64,000 nt of DNA from Apis mellifera (Eukaryota; Arthropoda; Insecta; Hymenoptera; Apidae): contig NC_037649.1 of NCBI RefSeq assembly GCF_003254395.2, positions 2,703,001-2,767,000 of the forward strand, in the 5' to 3' direction. Below, one piece after another: positions 50,442 to 64,000 of this stretch. Each line of letters starts with the position of its first letter. Positions within the stretch are counted from its first letter, which is position 1. Under the pieces are notes generated by a model. It ran no database searches. It saw nothing but the letters and a program-made list of their open reading frames with translations, and was not told where the DNA came from. The position numbers and the translations under genes are program-made.

Positions 50442-53440
50442 GATATAAATATGTGCTGTCTCGAATCCGAAATATACACAATGAACGTGTCAATCAAAAA
50501 CAAAGTTTCAAATATCCATTGAAAATTAAGTTTCGAAAAACATATATTCATTTATGAATATAAAGATATCGTCTATCTTAAAACTATAAAAACATACAAT
50601 TCTATATAATATTTCATATCATAAATATTTATTTATTTTCAATAATGATATTAATTCTCAAAAATTTCCTATTAATCATTTTCTCAAAGCAAACAAATAC
50701 TACATTACGCACCTAAGATTTTTCTATATAAATTTTATTAATTAGGTTATGTACTATCATTACGTTCTACAGATAAGAGTGAATGTCGGTAAGATTAAAA
50801 TGCCACATAAGAAGAAGTCTATAATGCTTTATTAAAAGATATCGAAAATATAGGAAATTGTACAAAACGACGATATTAATTCTCTTAATAAATTTAATAG
50901 AAAGCGAGACAAGATGTATAATATTTATTTTATCTGTTGACATAGATATATGTATTTATTATATTCTGTACTGATTCATTACAATAGCAAATTATATTAT
51001 AAATTTGAAGTAGCATATAAGATATGATCGTACATAAAGAAATTAAACAAAACTATAACATAATGAAATTACGATAAATTCGATAATACATCGATATCAG
51101 ATATTTGACATCAGACATTTATAAAGACGAATGATATTTTGAAATAAAAATATAGATATAGATATACATTTCATGCTTTTGATATTTCTAATTTTTAATG
51201 AAATATTCATAGATATTTCGTTACATGACATTTTCTTACATTTTAATCTTTTTTTTTATTTTTGTCTTCTTTTTATCCTATTATATATTTTTATTTTTTT
51301 TATTTATATATTTAAAATTTTATTTTTTTAAAAACTTATTGACAAAGTTTTTTATTGAAAAATTTGAAACATTACATTATATTTACAATCCTAAAAATAT
51401 CTAATCTTTCCAATATAAATATGAAATATTTAATTTCTATGGTATTTTCATTAATATGGAATTAATATGGAATATCTGCATCAATATTTTTATGAAATAA
51501 GTCTCCGTGTTATCTTTTTTTTTTTATTTTATTTTTATTCAATATCAATTTCATCATTATCAATTTCAGTGACAAATTTCAGTTCTCACTGCACTTACAC
51601 CGCATATTTGACAGGATTCGATTTTGTAAGTAAGTATTACTGTATATTGAATATGTATTTTGCCCATATATTCAGATTAATTATATTTATTTCAAATTAA
51701 GTTAAATTGAAAACTTTGCAATAAATGGAATAGACTCTTTTATAAAAATCTCAGAGAAATTAAAAAAAATTATTTATAAAATTACTATTTTAATATAATA
51801 CTAAAAAAGAAATTCATTGAATATTCATTGAAAAAAATATATTTTTATATTATCAAAATATTGATAAATTTATTAAATTAATTGATAAATTTTCATTTAT
51901 TTTCATTAATTTTAAATTTATTATTTTTTATTGATAACAATAATAATTAATAAACAATAAACGATAAAACGATAAAAGATAATAGAATAAGTAATAAAAA
52001 ATAATGATTCACAAAAATATAGATGCACATCTATATTTGTATTAAAATAATAATGATCCATATTCTTATTGTATAGAATAATTAAAAATCTAATAAAATA
52101 GTAAATTGTTCATTTTTTGTTGTATACATTACATAATATAGAATTTTTTTTAAATACGTCTGGAATAAAAATGATACAGAAAAAAATTGTATAAATACAA
52201 ATTTGTATAATATTTAATTTATAGTAAAATGTAAAACTTGCATTAAACTAAAACAAACTATACTTATCCTAAAAAAATTTAAAATATAAAAATACATCCA
52301 ATACAAGAAGAAATTAATTTAGAAAAATAAAACAAATAATATTATCTTAGCATTGTATAAAATATATTTATAAAAATAAGAAAATAAAATAAAAAAATAT
52401 GTAAATGAATCTAAGCAAACATAAATAAAACGTCATAAAAAAATATATCATTATTATGATAATTTCAATAACAAATATTAATATATGTTCTTTAATTTAT
52501 TTAATTATTAACAATTTATATATTTCATTTTATACAAATAAATATTATTCATTAAAAAACTTATTAGCGTCCAAAAATTTTTATATATTTATATATAATA
52601 TAATATATAATATTATATATTATATATTTTATATATATTTTTAATTCATTATATTTTATTTTACTATTAAATTTAAATAAAATAATATTTATTGTATTTA
52701 TTATTTTATATACTTTAAATTATTATTTGCTAATTAGATTTTTAGATAAATTTAATATTCAAAATTTTAATTTTATATTTTTTTAATAAATATCAAATAT
52801 ATACATTTATAATTTTAATATTTAATTACTCAATATATCCAATTTTATTAGCATTTATTAGTAAATGAAATCTAATTTTTATAATAGTTTCAATAAAAAT
52901 TTATAATTGAGTTTTATTCTTTCTTTTATTTACAATAATATTAATGGTCTGAAATTATTTGATTGTAATATATTAAAATATATTTTTATAAAAATAATTT
53001 TTTAGAAGATAAAAACAACAAATATATGTTTCATAGATTATTATCATTAATAATGCTAATAATTAATATAACATTTTTTGTGATATTAAATTTTATTTAA
53101 GTCTTAATTATTATAATTATCAATTAATTAATCTTTAAATTTGCAATTTAATACTTTTTTAAACTATAATAATATTAATTATTTTATTATTAGAAAAATT
53201 TTAATTTTCAATTTTTAAATTTACAATTTAATTCTTATTTAAGATTTAATACTTTAGATTTAACTTAATTTATCTTAATTTAACATCATTTCAATTCTTT
53301 AATTTCAACATCATCTTCAATTCTTTAATTTCATAAAATTAATTAAAAATCATTATACAAAAATAGATTCAAATATATATTATACATAATAATTCAATAA
53401 CTGTCAAAAAATAAGTATTCGCAAAGTCTTCAACTTAACT

Positions 53441-53840
53441 TAACATAGAAAGAAATGACAATAGGTGATTATAATCGTAAACATATCGAATCTCCCGCCA
53501 TTGAACGTGGAACATACCTAATACGATTGCGATGATAACACTAGAACATCGAATAATAATTTAATGATGAAAAACGCGAACTATGCACACGAATGGAACG
53601 TCACCAGCCACAGCTATGAGCCAACTGATATGAAAGTCGAAGTCTAGCAAAGGACGAGGAGGGAAGGGAACGGCCTACCAAAGTGTTCGGTTTACTGATA
53701 ATAAACATCTTTTGTGAATAAGTGGCCGCCCCACCAAACTATTTCAACGGCAATCTATCATTGACACATTCGAATTTACATTGGTATACCAAATCCTTGG
53801 AATTCCGATAATAATTTGGAATTTACGTGGTTTACGGAGA
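53441..53840. promoter_or_regulatory. normal-complexity island upstream of hh, candidate cis-regulatory element
   Basis: Contains CCCGCCATTG near 53493, GTGGCCGCCCCACC near 53722 and CAGCCACAGCTATGAGCC near 53609. No open frame reaches a useful length on either strand, which itself argues for non-coding function. Role inferred. Confidence 0.4.
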
Positions 53841-56800
53841 AAACGTCTTTTTTAAAATGAGATAGAAGAAATAAAAATAGATTTAATGTATGTTGATTGG
53901 AAATTTTTTTTAATAATTGTTATACATTTATACAATCATATTTATTTAATAAATGAAATGATTATGAAAAACTTTTTTTTTAAATTAAGAAAATAAAAAG
54001 ATTTTTTGGGAAAATTTTGATGTTTGATTTATTTAATACAGGACATGAAATTGAGCTATGAATTGGAAGATTTTAAAAATTATGAATTAATTTTGAATGA
54101 ATTAATAATATTAACAAGTGAATTATTAACATAATTTACATTGTAAAATTATATATTAATGATTTATAAAAGAGAATTAAAAATAAATATCACATAAAGA
54201 ATGATTTGAAAAGAAATTGAAAAATTAATTCAATGTATAAATATATATAGTATATAGTATAAAATATATTACATTTTAGACATAGACGATGTAGTCAAAA
54301 CTTCTAAATTCAAATTTTAAGTTTTTGAATTTTAAAGTTTTTTTGCTTTTGTGATTCGAAACTTTTAAAATTAAAATAAATATTAATTGATATATATAAT
54401 TGAATTTGTATTTTTCACTTATTTTTTTTTTTGTTTGGTATAGTATGGTTTCATCTATTTTAATAGTAGAAAAAAATTAAAATATATAAATTTAATGAAT
54501 TTATAAGTTTATTATAAACTTAAAAAATTCAAAAATTAATTTAAAAAATAATTTTAAAAATATATTTAATATATTAAAATTTTTTTAGTATCAAAATATT
54601 TTTGAAAAATAAAAAAGAAAAAAATATTCATTTTAAGTTTCAAGAGTTTCGAAAAATCAAATCTGATAAAGTTTTGGATTAATTTCGCGAATCAAAAATA
54701 AAATTTCAATCATATTTATGTAATTACAAATTGTAAATTAAATTATAATTGCTTTTCAATATAAAAGTTGACTGTAAAAAATTTAATATAAGATAATTAA
54801 TGATTTCTATTTTAAAATAAAAACATCTTTTATATTTTTTTAATTTTTAAATTTGCAACTAGAATTTCTATAAAAAATATTTAATCTAACAGAAATCGAT
54901 AGGAATATTTAGAAATCTTTAATTATAAAATAAACGATAATTTCTTTAACGATTAATATAATATTTCATATAAATGAAATTACAGTTCCTAATTAATAAT
55001 TATATTCAATAGAACTTTGATTATTGAAGAAACAATAAGAAAAATCATTACCTAATTGTAGAAGAAAAATATCAAATATATATTTGTCTTTAAAAAAAAT
55101 CAATAAATTTATTTAACTACTTGCAGATTTTATAGTTACTATATCAAATAAAATTTTTAATATTTTTATCTTGACTTTCTATCGAATCGAAAGGATTCTT
55201 AACATTTTCCTTATATTACACAAATCATAAAAAATGACTAAAACATAGATTAATTTTCTAATCTTAATTTGCAAATTATTATAATGTGATATGTTTTTCT
55301 ATTAGAACCTGTTTAAAGGTATTCCTTCTTTAAATGAATTCTAAGTTTAAAATATTATTAATTATTAAAATATTAAAGAATAATATCCTATCAAAAAAAC
55401 TTTCTAAAAAGAAATGAAATTTCAGATATTTGATATTTGATTGAACAGTAATTTGAGCAGAATTCATTATCAATAAAACTCTATTTATATAAATCTGTCA
55501 AGGAACAAATGTTCATATAATCAGATTTTTCATAAAATAGGATCATTACTTCCGCCAGTTGTAATTTTTTATTTGATTAATAGAAATTCAATGTTTATAT
55601 AATAATGTATTAAATATTATAAATTTAGAAATAATTTTGCAAGTATAATAATTGTTTTGTGTTTAATGAATTAATTTTTTATTTGATATTATTAATATTA
55701 TAAAGATGTTTACAATTAAATGATAATTAGGATAATAAATATGAATGATCAGGAAATATAAAATTATAGAAAATTTCATTTATATACTTAAATGAAGCTC
55801 ATATAAATGAAATTCTTTTATTACAATAATAATTTATAAAATATATTAAAAATATTCCAAAAAATCAAATCAAATAATTCTCGTATAATATATTTATATA
55901 ATGTTTATATAATATGGTTTTAATATAATAAAACAATATGATTAATAAATCTAGATTTATAACAGTTCTCTTATACAATACTCGAAAAATTATAATACAT
56001 TATAATATAAACATTGTTTTTATTTTGTTTTTTTGTTGAAAATTTGCAAAATTAATTTTTTTTCCTTAATATGAGAGATAAAATATATATTTCATTTTAA
56101 AAAAAATTGTTTCTGAAATTCAAGTTTTTCTTTTAATTCGTTAAAGTCTTATTTAACGAGATTTTTGTAATGCGATTTTTATTTTTATTTTTTCTGTAGT
56201 ACGATATTTTTGTGAAACTTAACTTCCTTTTTGTTATAGAAAGTTTACTCATTATTATCGTGCAGAATCTTTAAAATTATAAAAATATATATCAAATAAC
56301 AAAATACAATATAAAATTATATATTTTTGAGAAATATCAATAATTTTATTATGTTCATTTACTCATCATAATTTACATATTATGATATATTGTTCACTTC
56401 TCTGGATTATTTGGAATATTTCTATATATCTATCTATTTGTTTTTATATATTGTGTTATTGTAATATCAAAAAATATTTTAGATCAATTAATTTAAATTT
56501 CTAAAAAGATATAATTTTGATAGATATATTTTATAAAGTTGAGTTTGTAAAGATTAATTTTTTTTTTAAATATATTTATTATATATATATTTTTTAATAC
56601 ATTCGTTATATAAACATTGCAGCTCGATATTTCTTAGAAAAGTATTAAATATTTTTGAATTTTGTAAAACTTATTATATAAAACATAAGGAACACGCGAA
56701 GCAATATATTTATTTATGATTTATGTTTTGTATTTATAATTTATGTTTTGCATATTGAAATTTTTAGAAAATTCAAATTAAAATATTTTTCAAATAAAAT

Positions 56801-59540
56801 TTTCAATATAAATAGCTTTTTCATAAAAAATATGAATTATGTGATTAATGTTGTAATTAAAAATTATACGATTCCATTTAAAAATCAAAGATAATTTTTA
56901 TATAATTTTTAAGCTGATTTATAAAAAAATAATTACGCTAAAATATACACTTCTCGAAATCATTTAATATATTTGAAATTCATTTTAATATTTTGCTTAT
57001 AATGGATCATTTCGATGAAGTGAAATTATTTTAACTTTTTATTAAATTTTTTATTTTTATTGAGAAAAATTTAAATATTTTATTAATATATATTACTTAT
57101 ATAATATATATTACTTATATATAATAATAATAATAATTCTGAATATAATATATGATATATAATAATAATCTGAAATTTTTTTAGATATTTAAAGCAATAA
57201 AAATACCAGACTAGAAATATAATAATAATATAATAATATAATAATATAATATATATAATATAATAATAATAAATATAATATAATAACTATACCAATTGTT
57301 ATTCTGCGTATTTTTTTGATGAATTAGTATAATTTAAAAAAATTAAAAAAAATAATTAATTTATAGATTGAGAAAATTTATTCTATTCTACATATTTTAA
57401 ATTGAAATTATATATGTTTAGAATATATATTGGTATTGTAGCATCTTTTTTTTTTTATGAAAATTTAATTTAAAATATCTTTTAAATAAATTTTTTGACA
57501 TAAATAATTCTTTTGTAAAAAAAAGAACTTTTATAATGTATTGATTGAAGTATATTAAAAATTATATGGTTTCATTTAAAAATCAAAAAAGATCATATTA
57601 TTCAGAATGTTTGTAGTTTGCAATATTATATTGAAGAATTTTATTTAAAATATAATAGAAATTTTTTGTAACATTAAAATAACACTAACATTCAAATAAA
57701 ACTATAAAAATTATATTAAAAAACTATGCTAAATAATACATTCATTTATGTTTACATGCATATGATATGAAAAATACGTGTTTGTATAAAATTATATATT
57801 TCTCTATAAACTGACTTTTTCTAGAATCAGAGAATCTTTTAATGAGTTTTACTATAAATTTTTTAAATATTATTACCAGATATAGAAAATAATTATAATG
57901 TAATTAGAATGTAATAGAACATTCAAATTATTTTTCTTGATTTTTATGAATAATAAATAAAACATTCTAATGATATGTCATATAATGACTGTTAAAATCA
58001 AAAAAACTATTAATTCAATATTACAATGTTATTATAATTTTTCTTTCAATTGAGAAAAAAATAATAAAATTCTTTATCAAATTAATAAGAAACAATAACT
58101 ATCTCATTGGAAATAACAAAATGAAAATGATTATATTGCTAAGTTGAAAATTTTACTCATTATTTTTTCTTTTGGTATGTCATTTCATTAGAATTTACAA
58201 TTTTTTATATTTTTTATTTTTTATATTTTTTCAATATATATTTATTATATTACATATTTTCTTTTAATATATATATTTTATATTAAATTAATTAAATCTT
58301 CAGTTATATATATTCCATTTTTTTTTTCTACATTAATTGAATATTTTAATATATTTTAACTACATAAAAAATCCGCAATTTAATAATTAAACAACAATAA
58401 CTTTTAAATATAAAACCATTTATAAAAATTTAATAAAAAATCTAAATTTCTAATTTTTCAATAACATTTTGCTTTTAATAATATTAAGTAATCAAAAAAA
58501 TTATGTTTTTTTTTTATAATAGAATAATAAAATAAGTGCATACTTATATACAAATAATATTATTTTACAGATACAAATGATTGAGATAATTTTGAATAAG
58601 ATTCAAGATAATTGAATATGTAATTACAATTATGTACTTCTTTATATTCATATTGTATTTAATTATATTCGGAATAATTTCTTGTTCAATTTTGGAAAAT
58701 CATTATAAATTAATATAATATTATTATATTGAGGAAAATTTCTTATGAAAATTTCTTCAAATTTTGATCTTTTAATTTTTAATTTTAAAATTTTTATTTC
58801 AAACTATTATACATATCTATAGATTATTGATATATACATGGAATAACTTAGAAAGATTGATTCTAGGAATCAAAACAAATATAAAAATTGATATACAGAA
58901 ATATTAAATATTGTTAAAACTTTATTATATTATAAACAATTTTATGTTAGATGAATTGAAATAAAAATGAAGTGAGATACTCCTGTTACATTATTTATTC
59001 ATTTCATCTAATGCAAATTTCAAAGCTTACAATTTAATAAATTAAATTAATTAAATAATCAATATTCTTATAACAATTGTTTTCGTTTTGATTTTTAAAA
59101 TTAATTCTCCCAAGATTTTTCATAAATATATTAACATTTTATGAAACATTTTATCTTCTTTAAATCTCACGATAATAATTAAAACTAATAAACTATTTAA
59201 TTAATCTCAGCTTTGAAGAAAAATTTTTCATTTTTCAAAATTATGGTTTTTATAAAATGATATTTCTAATCTTTTTTTTATTGCATAATATTATTTATAA
59301 TATTACATAATTTATAATCTATTTCTTATTATTATTTTAATAAAATTAAAATTTATTTTAATTTTAACATTTTTTTTATTTTTTTTTACCAGAAAAAAGT
59401 ATGATTACTTATTAATTCAACGATTTAATGATTAATAAATAGTATATAAAAATTTAATAAATATATAAAAATTTGATATAAGTTTTTAAAAACTTTTTTC
59501 TAAAAAAAGATCATTATATCAAACAAAAACTTATCACCTA
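53841..59540. other. AT-rich DNA upstream of hh
   Basis: TTCGAAA-type words at 54300-54360 and 54630-54705, and ATA/TATAA simple repeats at 57105-57180 and 57215-57280. No gene recognised. Confidence 0.7.
57215..57280 (+). repeat. ATAAT/ATA simple repeat
   Basis: Mixed ATAAT and ATA units, irregular. Confidence 0.8.
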
Positions 59541-59800
59541 ACAAAATCTTCGCTTAGCAATATTTCTAGAACATAATCCACTGGTAAGAGACAATCCGAA
59601 AGAGTCCACCAACATCACCTAACAGTTTAAGGAGCCGAATAGCAAGCAAAGGCCAAGGCGACAGGCGAGTCAGAGATTAGTCTGGCTGACCTGCGTAGAT
59701 AAAGACGACGTTCGCCAAACAAACCCCATCGTCGACCCACGTAACATGGAACCCGTAGAACGGAAAGCCTTGTTTTCGCATCGAAGAAACACCAAGAATC
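59541..59800. promoter_or_regulatory. normal-complexity island upstream of hh, candidate cis-regulatory element
   Basis: About 260 bases with sharp edges, for example GGCCAAGGCGACAGGCGAG near 59651 and GTCTGGCTGACCTGCG near 59680. No coding frame. Role inferred. Confidence 0.4.
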
Positions 59801-60188
59801 TTAGATGGTGATAGGATTTCAAACAGTTTGAATCGCTTTGAATCTATATATAAAATGTATCGAAAGAATAATGAAACTAATCTTAATTTCTAAAATATTA
59901 TAAATATATAATATTATAAATATATATGCTGTTTGCTATTTAAAATGTATAATAAAATCTTCATTATTCAATTACGAAGACAAAATTTTTTAGATAAGAG
60001 AATATTGAGGTAATAAATTTTTTTTAGATAAATTATTCTATTTTTTGAGAAAAATAATATTTATTACGTATTATAATAAAATTGAGGTATCTAATTTGCA
60101 TTGTTATATTAGTATATTATATATTATTTATTATATTTTATCAATTATATTATATTTGTATTAATAATATATAATATATAATATATAC

Positions 60189-60280
60189 ATTATAATATAT
60201 TATATATAATATATATATAATATATAATATATATATTATAATATATTATATATAATATATATATAATATATAATATATAA
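60189..60280 (+). repeat. 46-bp tandem duplication in pure AT DNA
   Basis: ATTATAATATATTATATATA begins at 60189 and again at 60235, each followed by the same TATATAATATATAA pattern. A shared AATAGTATCTATATTT word follows at about 60279 and again at about 60375. Confidence 0.8.
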
Positions 60281-60736
60281 TAGTATCTATATTTTTATAT
60301 ATAATATATATAAATTTTTTATATAATATATATAATTATTAATTATTAATATAATATATAATATATTAATATATAATAGTATCTATATTTCTCAACATCT
60401 TTAAATTTTTTTTACTGGAAGATGCATTTGAGGAATATATATATTAAATAATTTTATCGTTTTGTTTTTTCATATCAGTATAAATATATATGAGTATAAA
60501 TTTCAATATCCTGTTGTTTGTCTCAATTGTTTTACCACTTTCTAATTTCTCTTTAAATATTTTCAATTTAAATTCAATATTTAAATTTATAAATTCGATG
60601 TCATTATACATAATATGAATATATAATGTCAAATATCAATTACAAATTAAATTTTTGTATCTGTATAATCTATTTTAATCAAATTTATTAATTTTATATA
60701 ATTAATTTTATTATATTTATAAGTTCAATTTGATTG

Positions 60737-61180
60737 GAATAACAATTGCAATTGAGTTTTGCAACATTTTCATCAAAATTAGAAACTATGCCTTTACTGA
60801 TATAGCTTTCCAAATTGTTATTGATATGTTACATAAATGAAACATAATATTACGTAGCATAGAATTTGATTTGAATATGAATTTTGTCAATTAAATTTAT
60901 TTAAGTAAATATATTCCTAATTTCATAAATTCCATAATTTTCTAATTTAAATTCATATAAGTTCTTTTTTTCTTTTTAAAAATCATAAGAATTAATGAAC
61001 AACATCCAAAAGATTATAACTATTATACTAAAAACAATTTCAATAGAAATCTTACAACATTATCATCAGAATTAAAAGTAATGCATGTGTTGGTATAATT
61101 TTCCAAAGGAATTATTTCGAAAGATAATATATATATTTTTTATAAAACGAACATTACGGCAGTCTTATTACTTTTTAGAC
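60737..61180 (+). repeat. two diverged copies of a segment of about 130 bases, period about 294
   Basis: Copy 1 (about 60740-60870) has TGCAACATTTTCATCAAAAT, then CTTTCCAAATTGTTATT and ATAAATGAAACAT. Copy 2 (about 61034-61165) has TACAACATTATCATCAGAAT, then TTTTCCAAAGGAATTATT and ATAAAACGAACAT. Order and spacing of the shared words are the same. No frame stays open in both, so this is an old non-coding or decayed repeat. Confidence 0.6.
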
Positions 61181-62890
61181 ACATATATGACGAAAAATTC
61201 AATATCATTTCAAATATAATTTAATTCTGAGATTCTTTCTTGGAAATCTTAATAAGTTTTTGTTTAAAAATTTTAATATTTTTAAGAATCTTAAAAATTT
61301 TTTTTTTTAAATATAATTGAATTATAAAATAGAATTGAATTTCTTATAGTAGAATACAGTCAACATAGAAAACATAATATAATAAATATCAAATAAATAT
61401 AAAAATGAAACGATAAATAAATGTATCATTATCATTATTTGATATATCATTATTTCAAAATTTTTTTCATTTTATTTCAAATCATCAATCTATATCAATT
61501 TCTTCTATTTTACTCACTATTTATTTATTATATACTTGTTTAATAATGTAACTGAATATATGTATTTATATAATAAATATATACAGCAAGTATATGTAAA
61601 ATTAAATGTATACAAAAATTAAATTTTTCTGTTTGGCTTGATTTTATTACGTATATGAAAAATACTTTTAAAATTCTCAAACTCATTGAGACTTTTAGAT
61701 GCAAAAATTATTATAATTTTCAAAATAGATTTCGAATTACATTTGAAGTGCTTTGAATCTCTATAGTGTTAAATATATATTTCTTATAGAATTCGAATTT
61801 TCGAAATTAAAATTCAAATATCTATAAATAGATTATAATTTTTATGCAAATACATATTTTGCATATGTTTTATTATATTAATGTTTTATTAATTATATTT
61901 ATTATATATTAATTATATATTATAATATATATTAATATATTAATAATTTTTAATATATATATATATATTGTTCATACATATATTGTTATATGCATATTTA
62001 TAATATATATTTATATATTGTAAAATACTAAATATATAATAAATAAATAATAGATAATAAAAAATAGTTAATTGTAAGAAGAGATTACGGTTAATTTAAC
62101 ATAGTTATGATGTATTAATATATTTATAAATAATATTTTTCAAATCAAAACGAAATCAAAACGAGTTGATATGATAAAACTGTTGATTGAAATTTATTTC
62201 TTAAATTATAATTATAAATTATATAAATTATAAAATAAATTATAAATTATAATTTAAGTTCAATGTTAAATCAAAAACGATAATAGATGCAATGGATCTA
62301 ATAGAGATAATTTCAATTTATTTCTGTTTCTCTTCTAATATAAATTTTAATTGTTTATAATTAAATAAATATACTTTAACCGATATTTTGTATTTATTTT
62401 AATTCTTATTATTTACTATATATTGTATTTAACTCTTATTTTTATTGCTAATTTTTGTGCTTATTTTGACTCTTAGAATTGATTTTCTAAAGTATCTTGT
62501 ATAAATTAATAATCTATACAAAAAAAATGTAATATAGTAATATAATAATTCCAAAAATACATGACATTGAAATTTTAAATAATTAGATTTAAATTATTGG
62601 AAATTTAAATATCTTTTTTCAAATAGCTCACAAATTATTTTAAATAAACGAAATCTTGAAAAAATTATTGCAACATAAATTATAATATTAATTAATTATA
62701 ATTATAATATTTATTATTTTAATTATAATATTATATTTAATTATAATATTTATTATTTTGCAAATATAATTTTATATAATTTATATATAAAATGATATAT
62801 TTTCTTTATATTATTTCAATATTCAATTTATGTATGTTTTGAATAAAAATTGCATAAAAATTTTACAATTTAGAATATATTAAAATATAT

Positions 62891-63290
62891 CATGAACAGC
62901 GATAAAAGATATATTACATAAAAGACAATAGTTACCATTATAAAAACGTATAATAAGAAGAAATCGCTAGAAAAGACATGAAAGTACAATTACAAGCAAA
63001 TGAAAGCATAAATGTCACTTGTTAACGAAAACGATACCAAAATCGCTGAAATCTTCACGGTGGCAATAAAAGGTAACGAGTATTCGCGATAACTGTAAAC
63101 ATCTGTGGAACGCTACTCCGGAACATTTCATAATCTTGTTACGAGGCACTTTGACTTTTGTGGCGAGGTATAGTGGCGGAAATAAAAATGCGCTATTGAA
63201 AGCACGAAAATAACGCACTGTTGCCGCGATTCTAGAGAGGCGTCCTATTTGAAATTCGCGGGGTTAAGTTCTTGATGTCCTAAGCGAAAT
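62891..63290. promoter_or_regulatory. normal-complexity island upstream of hh, candidate cis-regulatory element
   Basis: CpG-containing block with TGGCGGAAATAAAAATGCGC near 63172 and AATTCGCGGGGTTAAG near 63252. A 67-codon minus-strand frame at 63015-63218 is not recognisable. Role inferred. Confidence 0.35.
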
Positions 63291-64000
63291 CAATGATAAA
63301 ATGAAAAGAAAAAATTAGAATTGTATAATTATTTTCTAATAATAAAACAAAATTTGTATCTAATTTTCTAAATTATGCAAAAGTTATTTTATTTTATCAT
63401 TAATTTTTTTAGTATCGCAAAAGTTTCGAAATTTTTATTTTTTCTTATATATATTTTCAAAATATTTTAACTCTTATATTTATCAATTATTTATTATTAT
63501 CAATTATAATATTTTTTTCTGTTATATTGAACTAATATTCGAAAATTCTATTAGTGAAAATCTAGTAAAAATTAAAAATTCCGATTTTGAGAAAACAAAG
63601 AATTACTGAGAAATAATTATATGTTTATTTTTTTCATTATTAATTAATGTATTACTAAATTTATTAAAATTAAAAATTTTAAGTTTATAATATATATATA
63701 ATATATTATATACAGTATATATAATATACTATAAGTTTTTTATTTATTTATAAAACGATATTTATTATGTGGAATAATTTATTATCTTTTAATAAAATGA
63801 AATATTTCATTTTCCAATAACGGAAAACACAATATTTATTTATTAATGTTTAAATCAATAAAAATATATACTTATATAATAATAAACATTATTTTTGGAA
63901 ACAATGATCTATTAATTATCTATTTATTGAGATTTGTATTTACTAATGATAAGATAATTATTAGAAACTTTAAACTTAATTTTAGATAAATAAAATTAAA
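63291..64000. other. AT-rich non-coding DNA
   Basis: Includes a TATATA palindrome around 63690-63730. Nothing else recognised. Confidence 0.7.

Larger units (their letters stand above)
46961..53440. other. AT-rich DNA upstream of hh
   Basis: Low-complexity AT DNA with TTCGAAA-type words (47260-47340, 48100-48200, 48455-48520), an imperfect (AT)n at 50405-50441 and a perfect hairpin at 49102-49131. Less biased patches at 48690-48830 and 50760-50830 carry no open frame of interest. Confidence 0.7.
59801..62890. other. AT-rich DNA with repeats
   Basis: Holds a pure-AT palindromic tract (60115-60390) and a diverged duplication (60737-61180), listed separately. Otherwise nothing recognised. Confidence 0.65.

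Noticed and set aside
60115..60390. Pure-AT palindromic tract as a replication origin or matrix attachment site
   Set aside because: Composition alone is not evidence in a genome this AT-rich.
1..64000. CRISPR array, operon or bacterial contamination
   Set aside because: No regularly spaced unique-spacer repeats, no ribosome-binding sites with tandem genes, and the composition is uniform with insect nuclear DNA.

Overview
This window is animal nuclear DNA, most likely from a bee. It is extremely AT-rich (poly-A/T, TATATA tracts, simple repeats), broken by short higher-GC, CpG-containing islands. That pattern is typical of Apis. The assignment to Hymenoptera, probably Apis, is an inference from base composition and from the single recognisable gene; no species-diagnostic marker was found. 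There are no prokaryotic features, tRNAs, rRNAs or CRISPR arrays.

The only coding exon I can defend is on the minus strand at 44381-44764. It is the first coding exon of hedgehog (hh). It encodes a 51-residue leader with a signal peptide, the invariant CGPGRG start of the mature ligand, and the first part of the N-terminal signalling domain. It ends with the LMTQ residues and a phase-0 GT donor at the same place as intron 1 of vertebrate hedgehog genes. The rest of the gene was not found between 1 and 44380, so that 44 kb appears to be hh intron 1. The 5' UTR and promoter lie to the right, in a GC-rich block of about 2.2 kb (44765-46960). From about 47 kb to 64 kb is AT-rich upstream DNA.

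The second clear feature is a dead Tc1-like DNA transposon at 34417-36134. It has TA target duplications, terminal inverted repeats beginning CA, and a second internal copy of the terminal motif at each end (an IR/DR layout). Inside is a transposase pseudogene with many stops and frameshifts.

The remaining DNA is AT-rich and apparently non-coding. Through it run discrete islands of normal complexity near 2.3-3.2, 4.9-5.2, 6.4-7.1, 10.5-11.2, 14.0-14.7, 19.5, 25.1-25.5, 33.3-33.6, 37.6-38.0, 42.4-42.7, 44.2, 53.4-53.8, 59.5-59.8 and 62.9-63.3 kb. None holds a convincing coding exon. Flanking and lying inside the intron of a developmental signalling gene, they are best read as candidate cis-regulatory elements, though that is inference. 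One at 6.4-7.1 kb combines GCCAT (Pho-like) motifs with GAGA tracts, as Polycomb response elements do. Other structure includes microsatellites, perfect AT hairpins, a 132-bp fold-back repeat and several diverged local duplications.
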